Assembly: GCA_040756735.1 (NCBI GenBank)
Contig: JBFLYC010000021.1
Coordinates: 1 to 57,568, forward strand
Direction: 5' to 3'
DNA length: 57,568 nt
Source of the DNA: JBFLYC01 sp040756735
GTDB lineage: Bacteria > Bacillota > DSM-16504 > Desulfitibacterales > Desulfitibacteraceae
The notes beneath the pieces are model-generated. The model saw only the letters and a list, made by a program, of their open reading frames with translations. It searched no databases and was not told the origin of the DNA. The stretch's first letter is position 1, and every line of letters starts with the position of its first letter. Position numbers and translations under genes: made by a program. Below are positions 25,635 through 34,170 of the stretch, piece after piece.

Positions 25635-26125
25635 TCAGGTTTATTTTTATAAGGAATTTAAACCATTTTAGACTTTTATCAATTTTTATTTTGGGATTAA
25701 TTGTAGGTTCGGCGCTGACAAATTTTTTTATAGGATCCCAGGTAGATCGCCTGTCCATTGAGAGGGACAATATATATCAAAGCCTCAAAACCTTTGAAAG
25801 CGAAAATCAAGAATTAAAAGAAAGTCTAAAAAAGCAAAAATTAATTGTAACAGCAATTGAACCCAGCATTACTTTTACTGACGACAGTTTAACCTCATAT
25901 ACCAGGGAAAACTACTCGCTGCAGATAACTAAAACAGTTGAGGAACTTCTTTCTTCACTTAAAGGCAAAGATGTTGATGGTATTGATTACATGTTAATTC
26001 CTGGCATAATTGAGGACAGAATAATAAGTATAGATGGAAAAAAATTTGTTCTCCATGTTAAAACAATAATACTATCACGAAAGCTTTTTTTGGATTTAGA
26101 AGCAAGCAACTATATTGAAAATTAA
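25631..26125 (+). CDS. YtrI-like sporulation membrane protein
   Basis: The 164-residue product has one transmembrane segment near the N-terminus (LLSIFILGLIVGSALTNFF), a short coiled coil and a C-terminal globular part. Position directly after ytrH with a 4-base overlap, and this topology, match YtrI, its partner in sporulation. Sequence similarity to YtrI could not be tested here. A strong terminator follows, so ytrH and this gene form a two-gene unit. Confidence 0.72.
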   Translation: MIRFIFIRNLNHFRLLSIFILGLIVGSALTNFFIGSQVDRLSIERDNIYQSLKTFESENQELKESLKKQKLIVTAIEPSITFTDDSLTSYTRENYSLQITKTVEELLSSLKGKDVDGIDYMLIPGIIEDRIISIDGKKFVLHVKTIILSRKLFLDLEASNYIEN

Positions 26126-26152
26126 AGACAGAACCCCGTAAGTTCTGTCTTT
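26124..26152. terminator. Terminator between ytrI-like gene and SASP gene
   Basis: AAAGACAGAAC (26124-26134) pairs perfectly with GTTCTGTCTTT (26142-26152). It lies at the meeting point of two convergent units and can serve both strands. Confidence 0.85.
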
Positions 26153-26165
26153 GTTTAAATCTAAA

Positions 26166-26462
26166 CTAGGTTTTTTCAACAAAATCTTCTAAATGCGGTT
26201 GGCCTTCAATAGTTGACATATATCCCGATCCTATTTTTCCCTCAGTAAATTGATCTCTTTGCGGATGCCCGTTGGAAATATGTTTTAGCCTCTGATTCAT
26301 TAGACCTCCTACCTTACCAGTTTCTGCAGCGCTTAAACCACCCCACCCTACCTTTTTTACTTTCTCAATTAAGCCCAATTCCTCTGCTATTTCCATTTTC
26401 ATTTGTTTTAAAACAGCTTCCATTCTTTTATCCTTTTTGCTATACTTATCCTTTTTTCCCAA
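26166..26462 (-). CDS. Alpha/beta-type small acid-soluble spore protein (divergent)
   Basis: SASPs coat spore DNA and protect it from UV and hydrolysis. The 98-residue product has a Lys-rich N-terminus, then MKMEIAEELGL, a GPR-protease-like cleavage site, and GWGGLSAAETGKVGGLMNQRL, matching the conserved second helix of alpha/beta SASPs. The insert EKVKKVGWGGLS and a C-terminal tail of about 30 residues make it longer than classic SspA (about 70). It starts at TTG 26462 behind GGAGGTG. Expression in the forespore is expected. The family call is firm, the DNA-binding role inferred. Confidence 0.82.
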   Translation of the reverse strand: MGKKDKYSKKDKRMEAVLKQMKMEIAEELGLIEKVKKVGWGGLSAAETGKVGGLMNQRLKHISNGHPQRDQFTEGKIGSGYMSTIEGQPHLEDFVEKT

Positions 26463-26539
26463 AAAATCACCTCCGCATTAAACATATTATTGCCAAGGAG
26501 GTTGATTATTATATAATAAACTGCACAGAGAACTTGCTG

Positions 26540-27124
26540 CTAAGTTTTTTTCCTATTGCCTATTTTTTTGGGTTTCAAAAAACCAGTCTTAGGTATTTTT
26601 AAACGATAGGTTTTTACAGCCGGCTTTTTAGCAGGCTCCCAGGGGATCCATCTTTTTCCTTGATTTTCTGATGAGGGTTCATCAAAATTTCTATCAAGCA
26701 GCCGGGTAAAAGCAGCTAATCCTATTCCGAAAGCAAAATGGGCTGCAATAGTAACTATGATGCCTTGAGGTTGTTGTGGTAATTTATCCTCTATGGATTG
26801 GCCCAGCAGAGTTCCAAAAAGACCAACCCAGACTAATAGTGCAAAGCCGACACTTTTGATTAACAAATATTTTCTCCCAAAAATATAAATAAAGTAAACA
26901 AATACCACACCTAATGTCATGGTTACAGTTATATCGGCTACTGCGCCAATTAGATAAGCTGACGGTTTATATAAATCTTGTTTTTGAAGAAATCGTGTTG
27001 CAACAAGCTGCCAAAAGACAACAGGTGTGAAGCCAAGTAGGAAGGATAGATAGTTTACTGTTAACTTAACTACATTAGCCAATAATCCAACTATTGAACC
27101 AAGTATTATTCTGTCTTTTATCAT
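26540..27124 (-). CDS. Conserved membrane protein, function unknown
   Basis: The 194-residue protein has four to five hydrophobic segments (for example GSIVGLLANVVKLTVNYLSF and DITVTMTLGVVFVYFIYIFG) and a basic C-terminal tail of about 40 residues rich in Lys and Pro. It resembles small YqhR-like membrane proteins of spore formers, but I cannot confirm the family. ATG 27124 follows AGGAGG. It sits next to the SASP gene, so a sporulation link is possible but only by position. Confidence 0.65.
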   Translation of the reverse strand: MIKDRIILGSIVGLLANVVKLTVNYLSFLLGFTPVVFWQLVATRFLQKQDLYKPSAYLIGAVADITVTMTLGVVFVYFIYIFGRKYLLIKSVGFALLVWVGLFGTLLGQSIEDKLPQQPQGIIVTIAAHFAFGIGLAAFTRLLDRNFDEPSSENQGKRWIPWEPAKKPAVKTYRLKIPKTGFLKPKKIGNRKKT

Positions 27125-27211
27125 TTAACAAACAACCTCCTTCTTTTGAATCTTAGGTTCTCCCAAAATAAATTAAAGATTACAACAACAATCTTAAAAG
27201 TTACGACCAAC

Positions 27212-27239
27212 AAAAAAGTGGATGGTTAAAACCACCCAC
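27212..27239 (-). terminator. Terminator of the HD-GYP gene
   Basis: On the minus strand GTGGGTGGTTTTAACCATCCAC (positions 27218-27239) folds into a hairpin with one mismatch and is followed by six Ts (27212-27217), 29 bases after the stop. Confidence 0.8.
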
Positions 27240-27267
27240 GGTCAATTCATATAAAGTAAATTCTATT

Positions 27268-28932
27268 TTAAATTACGGACTTTGTAATTCCTTGTCTCAG
27301 ATTTTTTTGCTTTTCGAATAATTTTTTATAAATTGTGTCTCTAACACTTTCCTTAATGCCTGTATATTGAAAGTAATAATAATCACTTCTAGTAGTTTTA
27401 TATGTTTTTACTATCCTGCCTGGTATAAGTATTTTATCTCCATCTTCCCATATTATTATTACATTGTTAACCTTATTAGGCAATTCTAGTGTTTCACTAT
27501 GAGAATGAAATTCCAGAAAGTTTCCTGAAACATATTTTATTTCAATATTAAAGGTTTCCTTAGATTCAAAAACCCCTACACCTTTCAAGTCCCATCTCAA
27601 TCCAAAGGTAACCTTGCTTCCACTAGGTATCAATGAGCTAAAATATACATAGTTTTTGTCTATATAATCTAATTTAGTTTCATACTCATAGATAGAATTA
27701 TCACTTTCAATATATACTTCTATTAACAATATATCTTGAATTGGAGCAATCTGCTCAATATGGTGTTTATAGGATTTAAAAACATACCCTGAAGCCAACT
27801 TCTGGATAGTGCCATGAAAATTAACGACGTCATCTTTTAAAATGATATTCAAGTAACATGCATTGCCAAAATATGGCATAATCTGAGGGTGTTTACCTAC
27901 TTCCTTGGTTAATATGTTGATTGCTGCTTTGGCCACCTCAGGATCATACAAAGTTCCTGTATTTTGTTTAATATCCTTAATGGCTTCACTTAAGGATTTC
28001 GCTTCTTTATATCCCCTTTTTGATAACATTGCATCCACAGAATCTGCAATTCTTATTATTCTACTCTCAAGAGGTATATCATCTCCACTTAATCCATCCG
28101 GATAGCCGGTTCCATCAAAATTTTCATGATGCCATTTCACCATATTCGCCAAGTCATATTTATTATCAATGATTTTACTAACTTCAGTTACAAGGTTATA
28201 ACCATATATGCTATGCATTTGAATGTGCTTGATTTCTTCGTTGGTTAAGGCCGTCTTTTTATTAAGGATTTCTTCTTTTAAATATATTTTGCCAATATCA
28301 TGCAAAACAGCGACATATCGAAGAACCATAGCTTTTTCATATGGCAATCCCAGTTCTTCGCTAATAAGACTGCATAAATAAGCAACATTATATGGATGCG
28401 ACTCATAAAAAGATTCTTTTTCTTCAGCGATTCTGGAAAACATTCCAAATAATATATTTAGTATAGAATGAAATTTATTTTGAAAATAATATAAATTACA
28501 TTGACTTGATAATTGAGATTTTTCTTCTTTCAAAGCACTTGTAAGGTTTTGTTTATTTTTTTCATTAGTACCTAAATATAAGACATTAATTATCCTTTCA
28601 TTATGATCATTCCCCAGGAAAACCGGCAGAAATATTTCATTGATCATACCTTCTATGCAACAATTTTTTTGAGTAAGTATAGTCATATCCTTTTCTTTAT
28701 CTATCGGAAAATCTGACAATTTATTGAACTTTTTCAATGCCTTGTCTCGAAAATGATGTTCACAATGATAACTCTCCAAAACTTCAATTTTTTCTTCTTC
28801 ATAATTTATCAAAAAGAGCAATGCTTTCTTATACTTAATTGCATTACATATGTTAAATATAATTTGATGAAGTTCCATTTTTTTTGATAAGAGATCAAAA
28901 TTAAAAAACAAAGTGTTACACCCCCTATCCAT
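27268..28932 (-). CDS. HD-GYP domain phosphodiesterase with N-terminal GAF-like and C-terminal PilZ-like regions
   Basis: HD-GYP proteins degrade cyclic di-GMP or related dinucleotides. The metal-binding HD is in VAVLHDIGKIYLKEEIL, followed by HSIYGYNLV, the signature WHHENFDGTGYPDGLSG (HHExxDGxGYP) and RIIRIADSVDAM. Residues about 1-165 look like a GAF-type sensor, and about 360-550 are beta-rich and could be a YcgR-N/PilZ-like module, though its RxxxR motif is not evident. The 554-residue product starts at ATG 28932, six bases after AGAGG. No membrane helix is seen, so it should be cytosolic. It is a single-gene unit. Confidence 0.88.
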   Translation of the reverse strand: MDRGCNTLFFNFDLLSKKMELHQIIFNICNAIKYKKALLFLINYEEEKIEVLESYHCEHHFRDKALKKFNKLSDFPIDKEKDMTILTQKNCCIEGMINEIFLPVFLGNDHNERIINVLYLGTNEKNKQNLTSALKEEKSQLSSQCNLYYFQNKFHSILNILFGMFSRIAEEKESFYESHPYNVAYLCSLISEELGLPYEKAMVLRYVAVLHDIGKIYLKEEILNKKTALTNEEIKHIQMHSIYGYNLVTEVSKIIDNKYDLANMVKWHHENFDGTGYPDGLSGDDIPLESRIIRIADSVDAMLSKRGYKEAKSLSEAIKDIKQNTGTLYDPEVAKAAINILTKEVGKHPQIMPYFGNACYLNIILKDDVVNFHGTIQKLASGYVFKSYKHHIEQIAPIQDILLIEVYIESDNSIYEYETKLDYIDKNYVYFSSLIPSGSKVTFGLRWDLKGVGVFESKETFNIEIKYVSGNFLEFHSHSETLELPNKVNNVIIIWEDGDKILIPGRIVKTYKTTRSDYYYFQYTGIKESVRDTIYKKLFEKQKNLRQGITKSVI

Positions 28933-28967
28933 CAATTGCCTCTAAGGACCACCCTCTTTTCGTAATG

Positions 28968-29091
28968 ATTTGACATTTTATTAAATTATCCTTCACTTCC
29001 TAAAAAAATAGCATTCACCTGGACAGGATTGGAACCTTACTGGCTGTAATTCAGCATTAGGCCCCTGTTTTGGCTCAACTATATGTCAAAT
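28968..29091. other. Inverted-repeat-bounded block with tRNA-like remnant
   Basis: ATTTGACAT (28968-28976) and ATGTCAAAT (29083-29091) bound about 106 bases that hold GACAGGATTGGAACC, which resembles the T-arm of the tRNA-Pro 200 bases away (GACAGGATTTGAACC). It does not fold as an intact tRNA. A decayed tRNA or an old attachment site are possible; neither is proven. Confidence 0.35.
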
Positions 29092-29092
29092 G

Positions 29093-29118
29093 AAAAAAGA
29101 AACCAATTGTTGGTTTCT
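29093..29118 (-). terminator. Terminator downstream of tRNA-Pro
   Basis: AGAAACCAA (29098-29106), loop TTG, TTGGTTTCT (29110-29118), followed on the minus strand by a run of Ts (29093-29098). Confidence 0.85.
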
Positions 29119-29228
29119 GGAACTTTTATTCTTAATCTGTGTCTGCATCTTGTCTGCACACTTACGAAAACTTATGGAATTCTATAAGGTTTAAGCCTTG
29201 ATCTAGTTGATTTTTTGATTAATAAAAA

Positions 29229-29305
29229 TGGTCGGGATGACAGGATTTGAACCTGCGACCTCTTGGTCCCGAACCAAGCGCGCTGCCAAGCTGCGCTACA
29301 TCCCG
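29229..29305 (-). tRNA. tRNA-Pro, anticodon CGG
   Basis: The 77-nt gene has acceptor arms CGGGATG and CATCCCG, the D-arm GCGCAGCTTGGCAGCGC, the anticodon stem-loop CTTGG-TTCGGGA-CCAAG with anticodon CGG, and the T-arm GCAGGTTCAAATCCTG. The CCA end is encoded. It reads the CCG proline codon. Its own terminator lies about 110 bases downstream. Confidence 0.97.
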
Positions 29306-29386
29306 AGCACAACAACTTTACTTTTATATTCTAATTGGTTTATTTAATAAAAGCAAGTAGACTTTACATCCAATTACTGACCATAT

Positions 29387-29872
29387 CTAAAAGTAGACTA
29401 TTTTCCCCGAAATGCTATCCCCGATTTTCAACAATCCATAAGAAAAGTATTTACTGCGTCTTTTATCGGTTGGCGAACCGGGATTGAACATCAGAACATT
29501 TCTATGAAGTTGAAGATATGCCTGGTGGCTGTGACCAAATACAATACAATCAACATTATCTCCTGCAAAAGCTGTCATGGCTCTTTGCAGTGTAGAATCT
29601 GTGGCACCATCACCATGTATCAACCCCACCTTAAAATGACCTATGTCAATTATTTGGCGCCTGGGGAATTTCTCCTTAACATCCCATCCATCCATATTTC
29701 CGGCCACAGCTTTAACAGGTGCTACTAATTCTAGTTCTTTTAGTACATGGATTTCACATGCATCACCTGCATGCAGGATAAGGTCAACTTTTTTAAAACC
29801 AGAATACACCTGCTTTGGTATAGCCTTTGCCCTGCTTGGCACATGAGTATCAGAAAGCACCCCAATTATCAT
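29387..29872 (-). CDS. YfcE/MJ0936-type metallophosphodiesterase
   Basis: The 161-residue protein has the calcineurin-like metallophosphatase motifs in order: GVLSDTHV, LHAGDACE, AVAGNMDG (GNxD/H variant), GLIHGD and FGHSHQA. Small members of this family hydrolyse phosphodiesters with manganese; the natural substrate is unknown. ATG 29872 follows AAGGAGGG; the frame extends seven codons upstream into the preceding gene. It starts 11 bases after the dat stop, and the group dat-phosphodiesterase is probably one transcript. Confidence 0.9.
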   Translation of the reverse strand: MIIGVLSDTHVPSRAKAIPKQVYSGFKKVDLILHAGDACEIHVLKELELVAPVKAVAGNMDGWDVKEKFPRRQIIDIGHFKVGLIHGDGATDSTLQRAMTAFAGDNVDCIVFGHSHQAYLQLHRNVLMFNPGSPTDKRRSKYFSYGLLKIGDSISGKIVYF

Positions 29873-29883
29873 GACAACCCTCC

Positions 29884-30729
29884 TTAATAACACTCCTGTT
29901 TAATCTTTTGCCTATACTGTTCTGCTAATCTGCCGGCAACAGGTCCAGGTACTCCATCACCTACCTTTTTATTGTTAAACTGTATCACAGGAGTTATTTC
30001 AAAGGTCGTACTTGTAATCATTATTTCCTCTGCCCTGTTAAGATCCGCCAAGAACAATTCTCCCTCCTGGCATGGAATGTTTATTTCCCCGGCCATCTTA
30101 AGCGCTACCTCCCTTGTTATGCCTGGGAGGATGTTGTGGTTTAGATCAGGTGTTACTAATACTCCATCTAGTACTGCAAAAACATTGCTGCTGCCTCCTT
30201 CCGTAATACGCCCGTCTTGTTCAAACATAACGACTTCAATGGCTCCTTGCTCCCTGCCCTGCTTTTTTGCCATGACATTAGCAACAAGATTGGTGCTTTT
30301 TATCCAACACCTTTTCCAACGCAAGTCTTCAACGGAAACAATCTTTACCCCCCTGGTTGTATCAACTTCTGGAGCTTCACGAATGGTTGCAATTAAATTG
30401 GGAGTTGGTTCTTGACTAAGCAGATGGGACCTGGGGGCAGATCCTGCTGTAATCTGGAGATAAATATTAGCAAATTTCTGCTCGCTTTCTCTTAACAGCT
30501 GCTCGACAACATGCTCCAAAAACTCATTGGTCCATTCATACATTATTCCTAAACCCTCTGCGCTCCTGCGCAGCCTTAGAAAATGCGGCTGCAATAAAAA
30601 GGGTTTTCCATTGTAAGCCTTGATAACCTCATAGACTCCCTCACCAAATTGGTATCCCCTATCTTCAATATGTACTTTACCCTGGCTTACATCGGAGATT
30701 TCACCATTTACATAGGCCAATTCCCTCAC
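29884..30729 (-). CDS. dat: D-amino-acid transaminase (class IV aminotransferase)
   Basis: This PLP enzyme makes D-glutamate or D-alanine for peptidoglycan, moving the amino group between D-amino acids and 2-oxo acids. Visible features are YVNGEISD, HIEDRGYQFGEGVYEV, the PLP lysine in CWIKSTNLVANV and the phosphate-binding ITEGGSSNVFAV. The fold-type IV relatives, branched-chain aminotransferase and aminodeoxychorismate lyase, are possible, but HIEDRGYQF and the 281-residue length suit Dat best. It starts at ATG 30729 behind GGGGTGAG. Confidence 0.85.
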   Translation of the reverse strand: MRELAYVNGEISDVSQGKVHIEDRGYQFGEGVYEVIKAYNGKPFLLQPHFLRLRRSAEGLGIMYEWTNEFLEHVVEQLLRESEQKFANIYLQITAGSAPRSHLLSQEPTPNLIATIREAPEVDTTRGVKIVSVEDLRWKRCWIKSTNLVANVMAKKQGREQGAIEVVMFEQDGRITEGGSSNVFAVLDGVLVTPDLNHNILPGITREVALKMAGEINIPCQEGELFLADLNRAEEIMITSTTFEITPVIQFNNKKVGDGVPGPVAGRLAEQYRQKIKQECY

Positions 30730-30746
30730 ATTTACTCACCCCAATT

Positions 30747-31211
30747 TCAATTTTCTTTGATTATTGGAAATCCCCCTTGCCGCAAGGCTTCATAGAGAAC
30801 AATGGCCACGGCATTAGACAGATTCAGAGATCTTGCTCCCCGAACCATGGGAATTTTTACTACCCTTTCCCAGTTTTCTCTTAGAATATATTCCGGAAGA
30901 CCTCTAGTTTCCGGACCGAAAACAAAATAACTGTTTATAGGATATTTTATTCTGTGGTAAAAGTTTTGACCCTTTGTGGAAGTAAAAAACAAAGAAGCCT
31001 CAATATTCTTCTCAATAAATTCATGCCAACTCTCATAAACACTTAATCTCAACATACCCCAATAATCTAGTCCGGCTCTTTTCAAATACTTATCTTCAAT
31101 ACTGAACCCTAGAGGCTTTATAAGGTGCAAAGCTGCTCCAGTGGCTGCACATGTCCGGGCAATGTTGCCTGTATTATGAGGAATTTCGGGTTCATAAAGC
31201 ACAATATTCAT
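30747..31211 (-). CDS. trmL: tRNA (cytidine/uridine(34)-2'-O)-methyltransferase TrmL
   Basis: TrmL is a SPOUT-class enzyme that 2'-O-methylates the wobble base of certain leucine tRNAs. The N-terminus MNIVLYEPEIPHNTGNIART, the central FGPETRGLPE and the C-terminal MVRGARSLNLSNAVAIVLYE are the trefoil-knot signatures. The product is 154 residues, the family size. ATG 31211 is used because the first ATG (31220) directly touches the AGGGTGG ribosome site. It follows the DUF503 gene closely. Confidence 0.94.
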   Translation of the reverse strand: MNIVLYEPEIPHNTGNIARTCAATGAALHLIKPLGFSIEDKYLKRAGLDYWGMLRLSVYESWHEFIEKNIEASLFFTSTKGQNFYHRIKYPINSYFVFGPETRGLPEYILRENWERVVKIPMVRGARSLNLSNAVAIVLYEALRQGGFPIIKEN

Positions 31212-31226
31212 TAATAACATCCACCC

Positions 31227-31514
31227 TTACACATTTATGACTTCCGTCCTTGTTACCATGATTTCACCATCAAAATTATTTTCTAAAAAGTTGATTGCTT
31301 TTTCAATAACTCCTTGGACAAAGGGAGTTCCTGTACCCACCACTGCCATTCCTAGAACCGCCTTCTGCCACACATCCTGACATTCAACCTCTGCAATGGA
31401 CACCGGAAACCTTTGCTGTACTCTAGTCATCAGTCTTTTTACAATACTCCTTTTTTCTTTTAAAGAATGTGAAAAAGGTATTCGAAGTTCTAATCTACAA
31501 ATGCCCACTTTCAA
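31227..31514 (-). CDS. DUF503 (YlxP-like) family protein
   Basis: The 95-residue protein begins MKVGICRLELRIPFSHSLKE, then KRSIVKRLMTRVQQRF, which is the DUF503 pattern. In Bacillus the YlxP relative lies in the infB-rbfA region and is linked to ribosome assembly, but the function is not established. It starts at TTG 31514 in a TTGA overlap with the nth stop, seven bases after GAGAGG, so translation is coupled to nth. Confidence 0.85.
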   Translation of the reverse strand: MKVGICRLELRIPFSHSLKEKRSIVKRLMTRVQQRFPVSIAEVECQDVWQKAVLGMAVVGTGTPFVQGVIEKAINFLENNFDGEIMVTRTEVINV

Positions 31515-32164
31515 TTTGTATCCTCTCCAGTAGTATCTTTTTTATTAAAATGTACACATAAATCACTGATACAACATTCATGACAGTTGGGTTTTCTTGC
31601 GTGACAGACACGTCTGCCGTGATATATGAGCCAGTGATGGGCTTGTGACCATTTTTCCAGGGGAATAGCCTTCTGCAATGCTAATTCGGTTCCTTCGGGA
31701 GTCTTGGAATCAGCCAATCCAATCCTGTTTGAGACCCTAAAAACGTGGGTATCAACAGCTATCGCAGGCTGGCCAAAAGCATTGGCCAAAACCACATTGG
31801 CAGTCTTTCTGCCCACACCAGGCAGTCTTATAAGTTCATCTAGAGAATGCGGCACATTCCCGCCATACTTATGGACAATGATGTTGCTGGCCCCAATAAT
31901 GTTTTTACTTTTATTACGATATAATCCAACACCTTTGATCTCCTGTTCCAGCATCAAAGGTGTCAATTTGGCAAATTCCTTAGGACCGGGATACTTTTTA
32001 AAAAGCTTTGCAGTTATTTTATTTACCTGGACATCAGTTGATTGTGCTGACAAAATTGTAGCTACTAGAAGCTGAAAAGGCGTATCAAATCTCAACTCAG
32101 TTTTTGCACCAGGGTATTCTTGTTCAAGTCGAAATAGCGCTTCCATTATAGAATCAGTCTGCAT
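31511..32164 (-). CDS. nth: Endonuclease III
   Basis: Endonuclease III removes oxidised pyrimidines and nicks the DNA. The helix-hairpin-helix LPGVGRKTANVVLANAF contains the catalytic lysine region, VDTHVFRVSNRIGL the catalytic aspartate, and the C-terminal CHARKPNCHECCISDLC the four cysteines of the [4Fe-4S] cluster with C-x6-C-x2-C-x5-C spacing plus one extra cysteine. At 217 residues it has normal length. It is the first gene of the run nth-DUF503-trmL, divergent from the GH18 gene. Confidence 0.96.
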   Translation of the reverse strand: MQTDSIMEALFRLEQEYPGAKTELRFDTPFQLLVATILSAQSTDVQVNKITAKLFKKYPGPKEFAKLTPLMLEQEIKGVGLYRNKSKNIIGASNIIVHKYGGNVPHSLDELIRLPGVGRKTANVVLANAFGQPAIAVDTHVFRVSNRIGLADSKTPEGTELALQKAIPLEKWSQAHHWLIYHGRRVCHARKPNCHECCISDLCVHFNKKDTTGEDTN

Positions 32165-32330
32165 GCCTCATTTCCCCTTTACAGGATAACATGAAACCTC
32201 TTTTAAATGATAAATTATTTCTTCATTTAATAACTTTTACCTTGTATTTTTTCCAAAATTCTTTTACTGAACTCCATGTAGATTTATGTCATAATATAAA
32301 GGAATATTGCTTCAAGAGAGGAGTAACCCA

Positions 32331-34025
32331 ATGGAATTGCAGCAGAATCAGGAAGTCGTAAGACCTAACCCCTTCCCCTATATTATTGCCATACTTATTG
32401 TGATTATTTTAATTGGAACCATAGGCATCTGGTATTACTATCCAAGTACAGTGTGGACCCAAGATGAAGCTATCCCAAGGATGTTAGTTAACGATTCTCC
32501 CATAGATAGTCAAACTTATATCTGGGAAGACAGCAGTCTTTTAATAAGTCTAGACTATGTAAAGGAAGTATTTGATCCTCATATCTATTGGGAAGCTGAA
32601 ACCCAAAGGGTCATAGTAACAACTGAAGACAAGGTTGTTGAAATGAATACTGACCAGTTAACGGCTTATATTAACTCTCAGCCGGTTGATATCCAGGTAC
32701 CTGTTACGGTCAAAGATGATAAGCCTTACATTCCCATAGAATTTTTGGCTCCCTTGTATAATATTGAACTAAAGAAATTTGCATCGGGAATTGCTGCAAT
32801 TGATTCCTTGGATAAACCAACCTTAACAGGTTTAATCAATAAAAACACTTATTTAAGAGAAAGCCCATTGACTAGAAGTCCACGCATAATACCTTTACAA
32901 CCAGAGGAAAAAGTTATTATCTATGGAGAAACAAATGGCTGGTATAAAGTAAGGAATTCAGAGGGATACCTCGGTTATGTAGATAAAAACCATGCTTCTC
33001 TACAGGAGATTTTAGTTCACATGCCAGAAAGGAGCTCAAAAAAGACGGCCTGGAAGCCTACAGGTGAAAAGATTAATCTAACTTGGGATTATATGACCAG
33101 GCCCCTTTATGACATGAGCAGCTACAAACCCATCACTGGCTTGAACGTCATCTCTCCAACCTGGTTTCACCTGGCAAATGGCGAAGGTAAAATTACCAAC
33201 CATGGGAGTCTGCCTTATGTACAATGGGCACACTCCCAGGGACTTCAAGTATGGGCCCTTTTCAGCAACAGCTTTGACCCGGACATAACAAGCAAAATGC
33301 TAAGGAGTTCAGACAATCGTAAAAAGGTCATCAATCAACTGCTGGTGTTAGCTGAATTGTATAACTTGGACGGCATCAACATTGATTTTGAAAACATCAA
33401 CTATGATGACAAAGACTACTTTACTCAATTTTTGCGAGAACTGACGCCACTGCTGCGTGAACAGGGTTTAACCGTATCTGTTGATGTAACCGTGATTTCA
33501 TTAAGCCCTAACTGGTCCATGGTATACGACAGAGCAGCCATGGGTAAAATAGTTGACTACATAGCAGTGATGACTTATGACGAACACTGGAGAGCCAGCC
33601 CCGTAGCAGGCTCAGTGGCATCCCTTCCCTGGGTAGAAAGGGGCATAGTGCGCATCTTAGAACAGGTCCCTGCGCATAAGCTCCTACTTGGTGTCCCTTT
33701 TTATACAAGAATCTGGGAAGAGACACCTCAACCTGACGGCAGCATTCAGGTTAGCTCTAGAGCTTTTTCCATGAGCAGAGCAGAAGAAGATTTGAAAAAA
33801 AACAATGCATCCATTGAACTTGACGACAATACAGGACAGTACTTTGGAACATATGAACTGGATGGTAAAACATATAAGATCTGGATAGAAGATGAACACT
33901 CAATGAGGCAAAGAATTGCACTGGTAAATAAATATGACTTGGCCGGAGTTGCTTCCTGGAGAAAAGGTTTTGAAAAACCGCATATATGGGAAGTTATCCA
34001 AGAAGAACTTACTAAAAAACCATAA
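32331..34025 (+). CDS. GH18 family glycosyl hydrolase with copper-amine-oxidase-like and SH3 domains, spore-germination type
   Basis: The 564-residue protein has an N-terminal membrane segment (FPYIIAILIVIILIGTIGIW), a copper-amine-oxidase-like N domain (about 45-165), an SH3b domain (GLINKNTYLRES...GWYKVRNSEGYLGYV region) and a GH18 barrel. The catalytic motif DGINIDFE ends in the acid Glu354. This layout resembles YaaH/SleL-type cortex-lytic or spore-surface hydrolases that cut peptidoglycan glycan strands. ATG 32331 follows GAGAGGAG. It would be displayed outside the membrane or in the spore. A dispersed repeat follows directly. Confidence 0.88.
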   Translation: MELQQNQEVVRPNPFPYIIAILIVIILIGTIGIWYYYPSTVWTQDEAIPRMLVNDSPIDSQTYIWEDSSLLISLDYVKEVFDPHIYWEAETQRVIVTTEDKVVEMNTDQLTAYINSQPVDIQVPVTVKDDKPYIPIEFLAPLYNIELKKFASGIAAIDSLDKPTLTGLINKNTYLRESPLTRSPRIIPLQPEEKVIIYGETNGWYKVRNSEGYLGYVDKNHASLQEILVHMPERSSKKTAWKPTGEKINLTWDYMTRPLYDMSSYKPITGLNVISPTWFHLANGEGKITNHGSLPYVQWAHSQGLQVWALFSNSFDPDITSKMLRSSDNRKKVINQLLVLAELYNLDGINIDFENINYDDKDYFTQFLRELTPLLREQGLTVSVDVTVISLSPNWSMVYDRAAMGKIVDYIAVMTYDEHWRASPVAGSVASLPWVERGIVRILEQVPAHKLLLGVPFYTRIWEETPQPDGSIQVSSRAFSMSRAEEDLKKNNASIELDDNTGQYFGTYELDGKTYKIWIEDEHSMRQRIALVNKYDLAGVASWRKGFEKPHIWEVIQEELTKKP

Positions 34026-34030
34026 AGGAA

Positions 34031-34085
34031 AGGGGACACACCAATAAGGTTAGGGGACACACCTCTTTCAGAGGAATGTCCCCAA
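34031..34085. repeat. Dispersed GGGGACA hairpin repeat, copy C
   Basis: GGGGACA (34053-34059), CA, CCTC, loop TTTCA, GAGG, AA, TGTCCCC (34077-34083). A second GGGGACACACC precedes it at 34032-34042. It lies between the convergent GH18 and lipid kinase genes. Confidence 0.8.
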
Positions 34086-34170
34086 CTTAAAACCCATCTG
34101 CCTCTGTATTCGTTAACACACCCATTGCATCAGTTTTGTGCATACCTAACCCTAATCTCTGTGCTATATC

